Program-made: the position numbers and the translations under genes
NCBI RefSeq assembly: GCF_000744785.1
Contig: NZ_JQMO01000003.1
Span: 5,332,001-5,396,000, forward strand
Direction: 5' to 3'
From: Kitasatospora azatica KCTC 9699
GTDB taxonomy: Bacteria > Actinomycetota > Actinomycetes > Streptomycetales > Streptomycetaceae
Length of the DNA: 64,000 nt
Shown: piece by piece, positions 25,907 to 33,634 of the stretch
Numbering within the stretch: the stretch's first letter is position 1
How the letters are laid out: each line of letters opens with the position of its first letter
The notes under the pieces: generated by a model
Seen by the model: the letters and a program-made list of their open reading frames with translations, nothing else
Database searches by the model: none
Told to the model about the DNA's origin: nothing

Positions 25907-27136
25907 ATGCATGCCTGGCCCGCCTCCGAGGTTCCCGCCCTGCCTGGTCAGGGACTGCCCCTGCGTATCCACGACACCGCCACCGGCGGTATCCGCGAGG
26001 TGGTGCCGCAGGGCGACACCGCCCGGCTGTACGTCTGCGGCATCACCCCCTACGACGCCACCCACCTGGGCCACGCCGCCACCTACAACACCTTCGACCT
26101 GGTCCAGCGGGTCTGGCGGGACGCCGGCCACGACGTGCTGTACGTGCAGAACGTCACCGACGTGGACGACCCGCTGCTCGCCCGCGCGGTGGAGACCGGC
26201 CAGGACTGGACGGCGCTCGCCGAGCGCGAGACGGCCCTGTTCCGCGAGGACATGACCGCGCTGCGGATCCTGCCGCCGGCCCACTACATCGGCGCCGTCG
26301 AGTCGATCCCGTGGATCGTCCCGCTGGTCAAGAAGCTGCTGGCGTCCGGCGCCGCGTACGAGCTGGACGGCGACATCTACTACTCGGTCGCCGCCGACCC
26401 CCGGTTCGGTGAGGTCTCCCGGCTGGACCGCGAGCAGATGCTGCAGATCTTCGCCGAGCGCGGCGGTGACCCCGAGCGCCCCGGCAAGCGGGACCCGCTG
26501 GACGCGCTGCTCTGGCTCTCGGCCCGCTCCGGCGAGCCCGCCTGGGACACCGAGCTCGGGCACGGCCGCCCCGGCTGGCACATCGAGTGCGTGGCGATCG
26601 CGCTCGAGTACCTGGACATGGGCTTCGACATCCAGGGCGGCGGCAGCGACCTGGCCTTCCCGCACCACGAGATGGGCGCCGCGCACGCCCAGACCGCCAC
26701 CGGTGTCCACCCGTTCGCGCGGGCCTACGTGCACGCCGGCATGGTCGCCCTGGACGGGCACAAGATGTCCAAGTCGCGCGGCAACCTGGTCTTCGTCTCC
26801 GCGCTGCGCCGCGAGGGCGTGGACCCGGCGGCGATCCGGCTCGCCCTGCTCTCCCAGCACTACCGCGCCGACTGGGAGTGGACCAAGTCCACCCTGGACG
26901 AGGCCGTGGAGCGGCTGGCCCGCTGGCGCGCCGCGGTCTCCCGGCCGGACGGGCCGTCGGCCGAGCAGCTGCTCGCCGAGGTGCGGGCGGCGCTGGCCGA
27001 GGACCTGGACGCGCCGGCCGCGCTGGCGGCGGTGGACCGCTGGGCCGAGCAGCAGGCCGCCACCGGCGGCGAGGACATCGGCGCGCCGGGCCTGGTCTCG
27101 CGCACCGTGGACGCGCTGCTGGGTGTGGCCCTCTAG
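25907..27136 (+). CDS. mshC: L-cysteine:GlcN-Ins ligase (mycothiol biosynthesis)
   Basis: 409 residues, the normal MshC length. MshC uses ATP to join L-cysteine to glucosaminyl-inositol, the penultimate step of mycothiol synthesis. The class I tRNA-synthetase fold is clear: CGITPYDATHLGHAATY (HIGH-like motif and zinc-ligand Cys), DVLYVQNVTDVDDPLL, GWHIECVAIA, the DIQGGGSDLAFPHHE zinc and adenosine site, and the HKMSKSRGN KMSKS loop. The typical MHAWP start is at ATG 25907. The 3' end (16 bases before the TAG) is duplicated 27 bp downstream, beyond the stop. Confidence 0.96.
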   Translation: MHAWPASEVPALPGQGLPLRIHDTATGGIREVVPQGDTARLYVCGITPYDATHLGHAATYNTFDLVQRVWRDAGHDVLYVQNVTDVDDPLLARAVETGQDWTALAERETALFREDMTALRILPPAHYIGAVESIPWIVPLVKKLLASGAAYELDGDIYYSVAADPRFGEVSRLDREQMLQIFAERGGDPERPGKRDPLDALLWLSARSGEPAWDTELGHGRPGWHIECVAIALEYLDMGFDIQGGGSDLAFPHHEMGAAHAQTATGVHPFARAYVHAGMVALDGHKMSKSRGNLVFVSALRREGVDPAAIRLALLSQHYRADWEWTKSTLDEAVERLARWRAAVSRPDGPSAEQLLAEVRAALAEDLDAPAALAAVDRWAEQQAATGGEDIGAPGLVSRTVDALLGVAL

Positions 27137-27181
27137 GGCCCACTGCTGGGTGTGGCCCGCCAGGACTGCCGGGTGCGGCCC
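27116..27181. repeat. Duplicated 3' end of mshC
   Basis: CTGCTGGGTGTGGCCC at 27116-27131 is repeated exactly at 27143-27158 and in decayed form at about 27166-27181. The first copy is the last codons of mshC, so the stop codon lies between copies. Confidence 0.9.
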
Positions 27182-27235
27182 ACCAGCGGCTGAGCAGCCC
27201 TAGCACGCCAATGCCATAACAGTCTGTCAACAACA

Positions 27236-27270
27236 GGGCCGCCGATCTGACAACAGGTCGGCGGCCCTTT
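27236..27270 (+). terminator. Rho-independent terminator after mshC
   Basis: GGGCCGCCGA (27236-27245) pairs with TCGGCGGCCC (27258-27267), with an inner CTG/CAG extension and an ACAA loop, followed by TTT. Confidence 0.88.
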
Positions 27271-27393
27271 GGCGTGCCCCTTCGGATTTCGTAGACACGC
27301 CGTGCTGAATCTGCGGATTGCGTGGCGTTTCGCGCGTTATGGATCTGATCCGATCAAAGCATTGCCACTCCCGGCGCGCGCTGGGCAGCATAT

Positions 27394-27421
27394 GGGCCAC
27401 CCCGGGCGCCCGGGGTGGCCC
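27394..27421. repeat. 28-bp perfect palindrome in the leader of the permease gene
   Basis: GGGCCACCCCGGGC directly abuts its reverse complement with no spacer. It lies 113 bp upstream of the permease GTG in a 263-bp gap otherwise without recognisable genes. Further out, GCGCTG (27378-27383) and CAGCGC (27423-27428) add a second interrupted arm. It may be an operator or form an RNA stem in the leader. Confidence 0.85.
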
Positions 27422-27533
27422 GCAGCGCAGGAGTAGCCCACAAAGCGAACGCGCCGCCGCCCTTCTCCGCCTCACCTCCCCACCCGCGCGTCCGCGCTTC
27501 CTTCCCCCTGACCGGTTTCGGAGAGGCAGCTTC

Positions 27534-29015
27534 GTGTCCACAGCAACAAATCCCGGCCTGCGTGCCAATGTCCTCGGCGCGGCCGACACCGTCGTGATGG
27601 CCGTCGCCGGCAGTGCGCCCGCGTACTCGCTCGCCTCCACCACCGCCGTGCTGGCCGGCGCGGCCGGGCTGGTCGGCCCGGCGGCCCTGCTCTGGTGCGC
27701 GATCCCGATGCTCGGCATCGCCTGGGCCTTCAACTACCTGGGCCGACTCGACGTCAACGCGGGCGCCAGCTACTCCTGGGTGGGCCGCGCGCTGCACCCG
27801 GCGCTCGGCTTCCTGGCCGGCTGGTCGCTGGTGGTCTCGGCGACCATCTTCATGGTGGCCGGCTCGCTGCCGGCCGGGCAGTACACCCTCTCGCTGTTCT
27901 CCGCCTCGCTCGCGCAGAACACCTGGGCGGCCACCGGGGTCGGCGCGGCCTGCTTCCTGGTGATGGCCGCACTGGTGCTGCTGGGCGCGCAGATCACCGC
28001 CCGGGCACAGTGGATCATGACCACCGTCGAGGTGGCGATCCTGCTCGTCTTCGGGGTCGCCGCGCTGATCCACGGCGGCCACGCGGCCGTCTTCTCCTGG
28101 TCCTGGATCTGGGGCTTCGGCCACTTCGGCGGGGTCAAGGGCTTCGCGGCCGCGGCACTGATCGCCGCCTTCTACTTCTGGGGCTGGGACGTCACCGCCA
28201 ACCTCAGCGAGGAGACCAGCGACAGCAAGAAGAACTCCGGCTTCGGCGGCCTGGTCGGGGTGATCGGGGTGTTCGCGCTCTTCGAGGTGGTGACCATCGC
28301 GGTCAACCTGATCATCAGTCAGGACGACCTGGCCAACCCCGACTCGCCGCCGCTGCTCACCACCCTGGGCGACACCGTCTGGCCCGGCGTCGGCGGCAAG
28401 ATCCTGGTGCTCGCGGTGATGCTCTCCACCATCGCCACCCTGGAGACCACGCTGATCCAGGTCACCCGCTCGCTCTTCGCGATGGGTCGCGACAAGACCG
28501 TGCCCTCGGTCTTCGGCCTGGCGCACCGGCGCTGGCAGACCCCGTGGGTGGCGCTCGCGGTGGTGGTCGTGGTCTCGCTGGGCCTGTTCGTCGGCTCCAA
28601 CGCGCTCGGCTCGGTCAACAAGATCCTGGCCGACGCGGTGGCCGCGATCGGCTTGCAGATCTCCGTCTACTACGCGCTGGCGGGCCTGGCCGTGGTGGTC
28701 GCCTACCGCAAGCTGATCCTGCGCTCGGCCGCCAACGCGATCTTCATCGGGCTCTGGCCGCTGGCCGGCGCGGTCTTCATGGCCTTCCTCTTCGTGGAGA
28801 ACTGCCGCAGCCTGCCCGGGGCGCAACTGGGCATCGGGCTCGGCGCGCTGGCCATCGGGCTGCTGCCGATGGGGTGGTACTGGGCGAAGGGCAGCGCGTA
28901 CTACCGGCGCGGGCCGGGGCTGGACGCCTCCGAGCCGTCCGGGGACGGCGTGGGGACGTCGGACGGCCCGATCTCGGTGGCCGGCTCCTCGGACGCGGAG
29001 GCCGCGGCCTCCTGA
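27534..29015 (+). CDS. APC-superfamily amino acid permease
   Basis: 493 residues with about 12 membrane helices. The APC signature is present: GAADTVVMAVAGSAPAYSLA at helix 1, then GRLDVNAGASYSWVGRALHP around helix 2-3, and a charged cytoplasmic NLSEETSDSKKN loop. It should import an amino acid or amine by cation symport; the substrate is not identifiable. The GTG at 27534 follows GGAGAGG. The last 115 bases overlap the 3' end of the opposite-strand slipin gene, so one strand's tail codons constrain the other's. The C-terminal tail is hydrophilic. Confidence 0.88.
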   Translation: MSTATNPGLRANVLGAADTVVMAVAGSAPAYSLASTTAVLAGAAGLVGPAALLWCAIPMLGIAWAFNYLGRLDVNAGASYSWVGRALHPALGFLAGWSLVVSATIFMVAGSLPAGQYTLSLFSASLAQNTWAATGVGAACFLVMAALVLLGAQITARAQWIMTTVEVAILLVFGVAALIHGGHAAVFSWSWIWGFGHFGGVKGFAAAALIAAFYFWGWDVTANLSEETSDSKKNSGFGGLVGVIGVFALFEVVTIAVNLIISQDDLANPDSPPLLTTLGDTVWPGVGGKILVLAVMLSTIATLETTLIQVTRSLFAMGRDKTVPSVFGLAHRRWQTPWVALAVVVVVSLGLFVGSNALGSVNKILADAVAAIGLQISVYYALAGLAVVVAYRKLILRSAANAIFIGLWPLAGAVFMAFLFVENCRSLPGAQLGIGLGALAIGLLPMGWYWAKGSAYYRRGPGLDASEPSGDGVGTSDGPISVAGSSDAEAAAS

Positions 29016-30001
29016 GCCTGAGCGGCCCGGTCCAGTGCCTGAGCGCGCTGCAGTGCCTGCGCGAGGTCCAGTTCCTGGGCCCGGTCGAGCTCCTGGGCCC
29101 GGCCGAGTTCCTGAGCCCGGTCGAGCTCCTGGGCCCGGCCGAGTTCCTGAGCCCGGTCGAGCTCCTGGGCCCGGCCCAGTTCCTGGGACTGCTCGAGTTG
29201 CTGGGACTGTTCCAGCCTGGCCCGGGCCGCGTTCTCGTCCGTCGCGCTGTCCAGGAAGCGGAGCAGCTCGACCGGGAACGGCAGCACCAGCGTCGAGTTC
29301 TTCTCGGCGGCGACCTCCACCACCGTCTGCAGCAGGCGGAGCTGGAGCGCCGCCGGGGTGGCGCTCATGATCGAGGCGGCCTCGGAGAGCTTCTTGCTGG
29401 CCTGGAACTCACCGTCCGCGGTGATGATCCGGGCCCGCCGCTCCCGGTCCGCCTCGGCCTGCCGGGCCATCGAGCGCTTCATCGACTCGGGCAGCGCGAC
29501 GTCCTTGATCTCCACCCGGTCGATCTCGATGCCCCAGCCGAGCGCCGGGCTGTCCAGCATCAGCTCCAGGCCCTGGTTGATCGGCTCGCGGTTGGCCAGC
29601 AGGTCGTCCAGCTCGCTCTTGCCGATGATCGAACGCAGCGAGGTCTGGGCGACCTGGGAGATCGCGAACTGGTAGTCCTGCACATTGACGGTGGCGCGGA
29701 CCGGGTCGACCACCCGGAAGTACACGACCGCGTCCACCCGCACCGTGACGTTGTCCCGGGTGATGCCCTCCTGGGCGGGGATCGGCATGGTGACGATCTG
29801 CACGTTCACCCGTCGGATCCGGTCCGCCACCGGCATCAGCATCACCAGGCCGGGGGCCCGGACCTCGTCGCGGACCCGGCCGAAGCGGAACACCACCCCG
29901 CGTTGGAACTGCTGGACCACCCGCACGCTCAGCGCCGCCCACGCGGCGCCGACCGCGGCCATCGCGCCCACCGCCCCCAGCACCACATCCAGGACCAACA
30001 T
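28901..30001 (-). CDS. SPFH-domain slipin (stomatin-like) with repeat tail
   Basis: 366 residues. One N-terminal membrane helix is followed by an SPFH/band 7 domain: RVVQQFQRGVVFRFGRVRDE, PGLVMLMPVADRIRRVNVQ, ITRDNVTVRVDAVVYFRV and the flotillin-like RRARIITADGEFQASKKLSEAA (shown in part). Slipins oligomerise on the inner membrane and organise lipid domains or regulate proteases and channels. Beyond residue 260 comes an atypical hydrophilic tail of hexad repeats (RAQELD/RAQELG) from 18/36-bp DNA repeats, predicted to be a long helix. No NfeD partner gene is adjacent. The 3' end overlaps the permease gene. Confidence 0.88.
   Translation of the reverse strand: MLVLDVVLGAVGAMAAVGAAWAALSVRVVQQFQRGVVFRFGRVRDEVRAPGLVMLMPVADRIRRVNVQIVTMPIPAQEGITRDNVTVRVDAVVYFRVVDPVRATVNVQDYQFAISQVAQTSLRSIIGKSELDDLLANREPINQGLELMLDSPALGWGIEIDRVEIKDVALPESMKRSMARQAEADRERRARIITADGEFQASKKLSEAASIMSATPAALQLRLLQTVVEVAAEKNSTLVLPFPVELLRFLDSATDENAARARLEQSQQLEQSQELGRAQELDRAQELGRAQELDRAQELGRAQELDRAQELDLAQALQRAQALDRAAQAQEAAASASEEPATEIGPSDVPTPSPDGSEASSPGPRR
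29087..29176 (-). repeat. 18/36-bp in-frame repeat in the slipin gene
   Basis: 18-bp half-units alternate as two variants from 29087 (29087-29104, 29105-29122, and so on to 29176), giving two exact 36-bp repeats and a further half. More degenerate 18-bp units flank on both sides. It encodes the RAQELD/RAQELG hexads. Confidence 0.93.
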
Positions 30002-30159
30002 GGCGTCACCTCGGCCACAACCCGGCTACCGGCCTTCCACGGTACTCCGGCGGCGGGGCGGCGGACGGCCCCGGCGGGGGCGGGCCGCGGCTGGACCGGG
30101 CCCCGTCAGGTGGTCTAGACCCTTGACAGGACACGGTCCGGACCGGTGCACTGGTCGTG

Positions 30160-30196
30160 GCCGATGACCGGCGGCTGCCCGACGTCGGTCATCGGC
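30160..30196 (-). terminator. Hairpin between the PAC2 gene and the slipin gene
   Basis: GCCGATGACCG (30160-30170) and CGGTCATCGGC (30186-30196) pair perfectly with a 15-base loop. It lies 29 bp past the PAC2 gene stop on the minus strand, so it is probably its terminator. Confidence 0.6.
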
Positions 30197-30224
30197 GCCG
30201 TCACGCCCGGCTGTTGACGGTGGA

Positions 30225-31271
30225 TCAGCGAGTACTGCCGCCCTTGCCGTCCGCGTTGTGGTCGTCCTCCTCGGCGGACTCCTCCGCCGTCGGCTCCGCG
30301 GCCGAGTCCGCCGCCGCCTCCGGCGAGGCAGCCGGTTCGGCCGGCTCCACCGGCTCCACGGAGCCCATGACCTCGCCGGCCCGCTCCGTGATGGCCCGCC
30401 CCGGGCCCGGCTTCTCGCCGCTCGGGCCCTGGTTGTCCCGCCGCCGCAGATAGCGCTCGAACTCGCGGGCGATCGCCTCGCCGCTGGCCTCCGGAAGCTC
30501 CGCGGTGTCCTGCGCCTCCTCGAGCTGCTGCACGTACTCGGCCACCTCGCTGTCCTCGGCGGCCAGCTGGTCCACGCCCAGCTGCCAGGCACGGGCGTCC
30601 TCCGGCAGCTCGCCCGGCGGGATCCGCAGGTCGAGCAAGTCCTCCAGCTTGTTGAGCAGCGCCAGCGTCGCCTTGGGGTTGGGCGGCTGGGCCACGTAGT
30701 GCGGCACCGCGGCCCAGAGCGTCACGGCCGGCACGCCCGCGTGCGTGAAGGCCTCCTGGAGCACGCCGACGATGCCGGTCGGGCCCTCGTAGCGGCTCTC
30801 CTCCAAGTCCAGCCGGCGGGCCAGCTCGGGGTCCGAGGTGACCCCGCTGACCGGCACCGGGCGGGTGTGCGGGGTGTCGCCCAGCAGCGCGCCGAGGATC
30901 ACCACCAGCTCCACGCCCAGTTCGTGCGCCAGCCCGAGCAGCTCCTGGCAGAACGAGCGCCACCGCATGCTCGGCTCGATGCCGCGCACGAGCACCAAGT
31001 CCCGGGTGGTCGGCTCGGTCACCCGGACCACCGACAGCCGGGTGGTCGGCCAGGTGATCCGCCGGACTCCGCCGTCCAACCAGACGGTCGGTCGGTTGAC
31101 CTGGAAGTCGTAGTAATCCTCCGCGTCCAGGGCGGTGAACACCTTGCCGCCCCAGGTCTCGTCCAGATGCCCGACCGCCGTGGAGGCGGCATCTCCCGCG
31201 TCGTTCCAGCCCTCGAAGGCACAGACCATGACCGGGTCGATCAACTCGGGAACATCTTCCAGCTCGATCAC
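30225..31271 (-). CDS. PAC2-family protein, ParJ-like
   Basis: 348 residues. PAC2 landmarks are VMVCAFEGWNDAGDAAS, ALDAEDYYDFQVNRPTVWLD, a LVLVRGIEPSMRWRSF element, GALLGDTPHTRPVPV, and YEGPTGIVGVLQEAF. In S. coelicolor the gene beside mshC (SCO1662) encodes ParJ, which influences ParA polymerisation during sporulation segregation; the shared neighbourhood supports that identity but does not prove it, because actinobacteria have several PAC2 paralogues. The C-terminal 60 residues are acidic and Pro/Ala-rich. The GTG at 31271 follows GGAGGGAGA. A tandem TTAGACCCGG repeat lies 88-107 bp upstream. Confidence 0.8.
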   Translation of the reverse strand: MIELEDVPELIDPVMVCAFEGWNDAGDAASTAVGHLDETWGGKVFTALDAEDYYDFQVNRPTVWLDGGVRRITWPTTRLSVVRVTEPTTRDLVLVRGIEPSMRWRSFCQELLGLAHELGVELVVILGALLGDTPHTRPVPVSGVTSDPELARRLDLEESRYEGPTGIVGVLQEAFTHAGVPAVTLWAAVPHYVAQPPNPKATLALLNKLEDLLDLRIPPGELPEDARAWQLGVDQLAAEDSEVAEYVQQLEEAQDTAELPEASGEAIAREFERYLRRRDNQGPSGEKPGPGRAITERAGEVMGSVEPVEPAEPAASPEAAADSAAEPTAEESAEEDDHNADGKGGSTR

Positions 31272-31358
31272 CCAGCGTCTCCCTCCGCACGTGGAACTCC
31301 GCGTTCCACGGACCCTACCTGCCCAGCCTACGGGCTTTGATGCGCGAGGTTCCGCGTA

Positions 31359-31378
31359 TTAGACCCGGTTAGACCCGG
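31359..31378. promoter_or_regulatory. Tandem 10-bp direct repeat upstream of the PAC2 gene
   Basis: TTAGACCCGG occurs twice back to back (31359-31368, 31369-31378), in the 142-bp gap between the SGNH hydrolase stop and the PAC2 start. A 10-bp period matches one helical turn, as for a protein-binding site. Confidence 0.4.
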
Positions 31379-31413
31379 ACCGGGCGGTGTACCGGGCAGT
31401 GCAGCGGGCGGGA

Positions 31414-32229
31414 TCAGGCGAGTGCGTCCGTCACCACCGGAAGGTATCCGCGGGCCTGTCCGTCGGCGGTGGGATGGAAGGACTCCCAGAGGTTGAGCAG
31501 CACGATGCCGGTGATCCACTCGGCCTTGCCGCTCTCGCAGAGGCCGTGGCCGGTGAAGGCGGGGCGCGGATCGGCGAACCGGGCGCCGTGGGCGGCGGAC
31601 TGCTGCCGGATCAGCTCGTCCAGCTGGTCGGTCAGCTGGTTGAACCGGGTGCGGCGGGTGTCGGTGCCGGCCCAGCAACCGGCACCGGCGTCGGGCCGCA
31701 GCAGGTGCGGGTAGCCGGTCACCACCACCCTGGCCACCGGGGCGGCCTGGCCGACGGCGGTCAGCAGGCGGTCCAGCCGGCCCGGCAGTTGGTCCCGCAG
31801 CAGCTCGGCGGAGTGGTCCAGGGCCTGGGTGCAGCGGCCCTCGGTGGTCAGCGGCTGCAGGCAGTCGACCACGGCGTCGGTGAAGTCCAGGTCGTTGCCG
31901 CCGACGGTCAGTGTCACCTCGCCGGTGCCGGCCGGCAGCTGGGGGAGTTGCCCGGCGAGCACGTCCTCGGTGGTGGCCCCGAGGCAGGCGAGGTCGAGGA
32001 AGGCGGCGTCCGGGTGGGCGGCGGCCCACAGCGCGGGGTAGCCGTGGGCGCTGCGGTGGCAGTCGCCGCTGGACCGGTCGTAGCCGCCGGCCGCGACCCC
32101 GGCGGCGTAGGAGTCGCCGAGCGCGACATAGCCGGCGGCGGACCGGTCCTGGGCCCGGGCCGGCGCGGCGGCCCCGAGCAGCAGCAGTGCGGTGGCCGCG
32201 AGCGCGGTGGGGAACTTCAGACGGATCAT
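31414..32229 (-). CDS. Secreted SGNH/GDSL-type hydrolase
   Basis: 271 residues. A signal peptide (to about residue 26, PARAQ) precedes an SGNH esterase domain with block I GYVALGDSYAAG (catalytic Ser), block III VTLTVGGNDLDF, and the C-terminal ESFHPTADG holding the catalytic His. Four or more Cys suggest extracellular disulphides. Such secreted enzymes of Streptomyces hydrolyse lipid or other esters. It is transcribed away from the LacI-family gene; the gap between them holds a 20-bp-spaced repeat that could regulate both. The ATG at 32229 is chosen to begin at the signal peptide; an upstream ATG would add nine residues. Confidence 0.9.
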   Translation of the reverse strand: MIRLKFPTALAATALLLLGAAAPARAQDRSAAGYVALGDSYAAGVAAGGYDRSSGDCHRSAHGYPALWAAAHPDAAFLDLACLGATTEDVLAGQLPQLPAGTGEVTLTVGGNDLDFTDAVVDCLQPLTTEGRCTQALDHSAELLRDQLPGRLDRLLTAVGQAAPVARVVVTGYPHLLRPDAGAGCWAGTDTRRTRFNQLTDQLDELIRQQSAAHGARFADPRPAFTGHGLCESGKAEWITGIVLLNLWESFHPTADGQARGYLPVVTDALA

Positions 32230-32281
32230 GGCGACGGATGGTATCCAAATGATCACGCCGAGTGGTGGACCGTCGGGGTGG

Positions 32282-32327
32282 CGCAAACTTCCGTAAGGCG
32301 ACGCAATCTTCCGTAAAAGAATTGCGT
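32282..32327. promoter_or_regulatory. Putative LacI-family operator region
   Basis: CGCAAACTTCCGTAA (32282-32296) is repeated with one change at 32302-32316, exactly 20 bp on. ACGCAAT (32301-32307) also has a perfect inverse ATTGCGT at 32321-32327, with a 13-base spacer. The block is AT-rich and ends 23 bp before the LacI-family ATG, so it suits autoregulation. Confidence 0.55.
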
Positions 32328-32349
32328 GATCTGCCGTAGGATCGCCGCC

Positions 32350-33360
32350 ATGACACGACGACTTGCGCAGGTGGCCAAGAAGGTCGGGGTGAGTGAGGCC
32401 ACGGTGAGCCGGGTGCTGAACGAGAAGCCCGGCGTCTCCGAGGCCACCCGGGCCGCGGTGCTCACCGCCCTCGATGTGCTCGGCTACGAGCGCCCGACCC
32501 AACTGCGGGGCGAGCGGGCCCGGTTGGTCGGTCTGGTGCTGCCGGAGCTGCAGAACCCGATCTTCCCGGCCTTCGCCGAGGTGGTCGGCGGGGCGCTGGC
32601 CGGCCAGGGCTTCACCCCGGTGCTGTGCACCCAGACCGCCGGCGGCGTCTCCGAACCCGACTACGTGGACCTGCTGTTGGAACAGCAGGTGTCCGGGGTG
32701 ATCTTCTTCGGCGGCTGGTACGCGCAGGGCGACGCGCCGCACGAGCACTACGGGCGGCTCGCCGAGCGCAACCTGCCGACGGTGCTGCTCAACGCCGCCG
32801 TGGAGGACCTGGACTTCCCCCGGGTCTCCTGCGACGACGCGGTCGCGGTGGAGCAGGCGATGGGTCATCTGCGTCAACTCGGCCACAGCCGGATCGGCAT
32901 GGTGCTCGGCCCGCCCGACCACGTGCCCTCGCAGCGCAAGCTCGCGGCAGGTCGGGCGGCCGCCGAACGGGCCGGGTTCACGCTGCCCGAGGAGCTGGTG
33001 GAGCGGGCGCTGTTCTCGTTGGAGGGCGGGCAGGCGGCCACCACCCGGCTACTGCGGCAGGGGGTGACGGCGGTGATCTGCGCCAGCGACCCGCTGGCGC
33101 TCGGCGCGGTGCGCGCGGTGCGGCGGTTCGGGCTCTCGGTGCCGGACGACGTCTCGGTGGTCGGCTATGACGACTCGTCCTTCATGACCTGCACCGATCC
33201 GCCGCTGACCACGGTGCGCCAGCCGATCGAGGCGATGGGGCGGGCCGCCGTGGAGCTGCTCGCCGGTGCCATCGCCGGGGTCCGGGTGACTCATGACGAG
33301 CTGCTGTACGAACCGGAGTTGGTAGTGCGGGGGTCGACGGCCCCGGTGCGTCGGGACTGA
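32350..33360 (+). CDS. LacI-family transcriptional regulator
   Basis: 336 residues. The N-terminal HTH reads RLAQVAKKVGVSEATVSRVL, followed by the hinge region and a periplasmic-binding-protein-like effector domain (LVGLVLPELQNPIFPAFAEV, GVIFFGGWY, VSCDDAVAVEQAM, VVGYDDSSFMTCTDPPLTTV). It is expected to repress the sugar ABC importer and GH13 operon starting 275 bp downstream, with release by a sugar ligand, probably an alpha-gluco-oligosaccharide. The ATG at 32350 starts the family homology. Confidence 0.9.
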   Translation: MTRRLAQVAKKVGVSEATVSRVLNEKPGVSEATRAAVLTALDVLGYERPTQLRGERARLVGLVLPELQNPIFPAFAEVVGGALAGQGFTPVLCTQTAGGVSEPDYVDLLLEQQVSGVIFFGGWYAQGDAPHEHYGRLAERNLPTVLLNAAVEDLDFPRVSCDDAVAVEQAMGHLRQLGHSRIGMVLGPPDHVPSQRKLAAGRAAAERAGFTLPEELVERALFSLEGGQAATTRLLRQGVTAVICASDPLALGAVRAVRRFGLSVPDDVSVVGYDDSSFMTCTDPPLTTVRQPIEAMGRAAVELLAGAIAGVRVTHDELLYEPELVVRGSTAPVRRD

Positions 33361-33364
33361 GATC

Positions 33365-33429
33365 GCAGGAACCGGCAGCAGGAACCAGTAGCGGGAACCA
33401 GCGGTAGGAACGAGCAGCAGGAACCAGCA
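33365..33429. repeat. Degenerate 12-13-bp repeats after the LacI-family gene
   Basis: GCAGGAACC-type units recur about five times (GCAGGAACCGGCA, GCAGGAACCAGTA, GCGGGAACCAGCG, GTAGGAACGAGCA, GCAGGAACCAGCA) between the stop codon and the terminator. Confidence 0.8.
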
Positions 33430-33457
33430 GAGGGCGGGCACTTCGGTGCCCGCCCTC
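33430..33457 (+). terminator. Terminator after the LacI-family gene
   Basis: GAGGGCGGGCAC (33430-33441) and GTGCCCGCCCTC (33446-33457) form a perfect 12-bp stem capped by a TTCG tetraloop. It separates the regulator from the importer operon. Confidence 0.88.
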
Positions 33458-33634
33458 GCTGCGTTTGCCGAGACTTGTCGAGCCAGACTCAATGCTGTCG
33501 AGTTTTTGCGAAATCACGTCGACATCTTGTGGCCATCTGTTCGGGCTGGTTAAGTGAGCTGCGCCACCGAGGAGCGGTGGCCTCCCCACCCACCTCCTGC
33601 CCCGGGCATCCCCGTGCCCGCAGAAGGGTCCCCC

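Noticed and set aside
29035..29370. Plus-strand repeat protein downstream of the permease gene
   Set aside because: It is the opposite strand of the slipin repeat tail; the repeats are in phase with the slipin frame, which has a clear SPFH domain.
33480..33540. Second LacI operator before the sugar importer
   Set aside because: GTCGA...TCGAC and TTTGCGAAA look suggestive, but neither matches the repeats before the regulator gene well enough to call a shared site.
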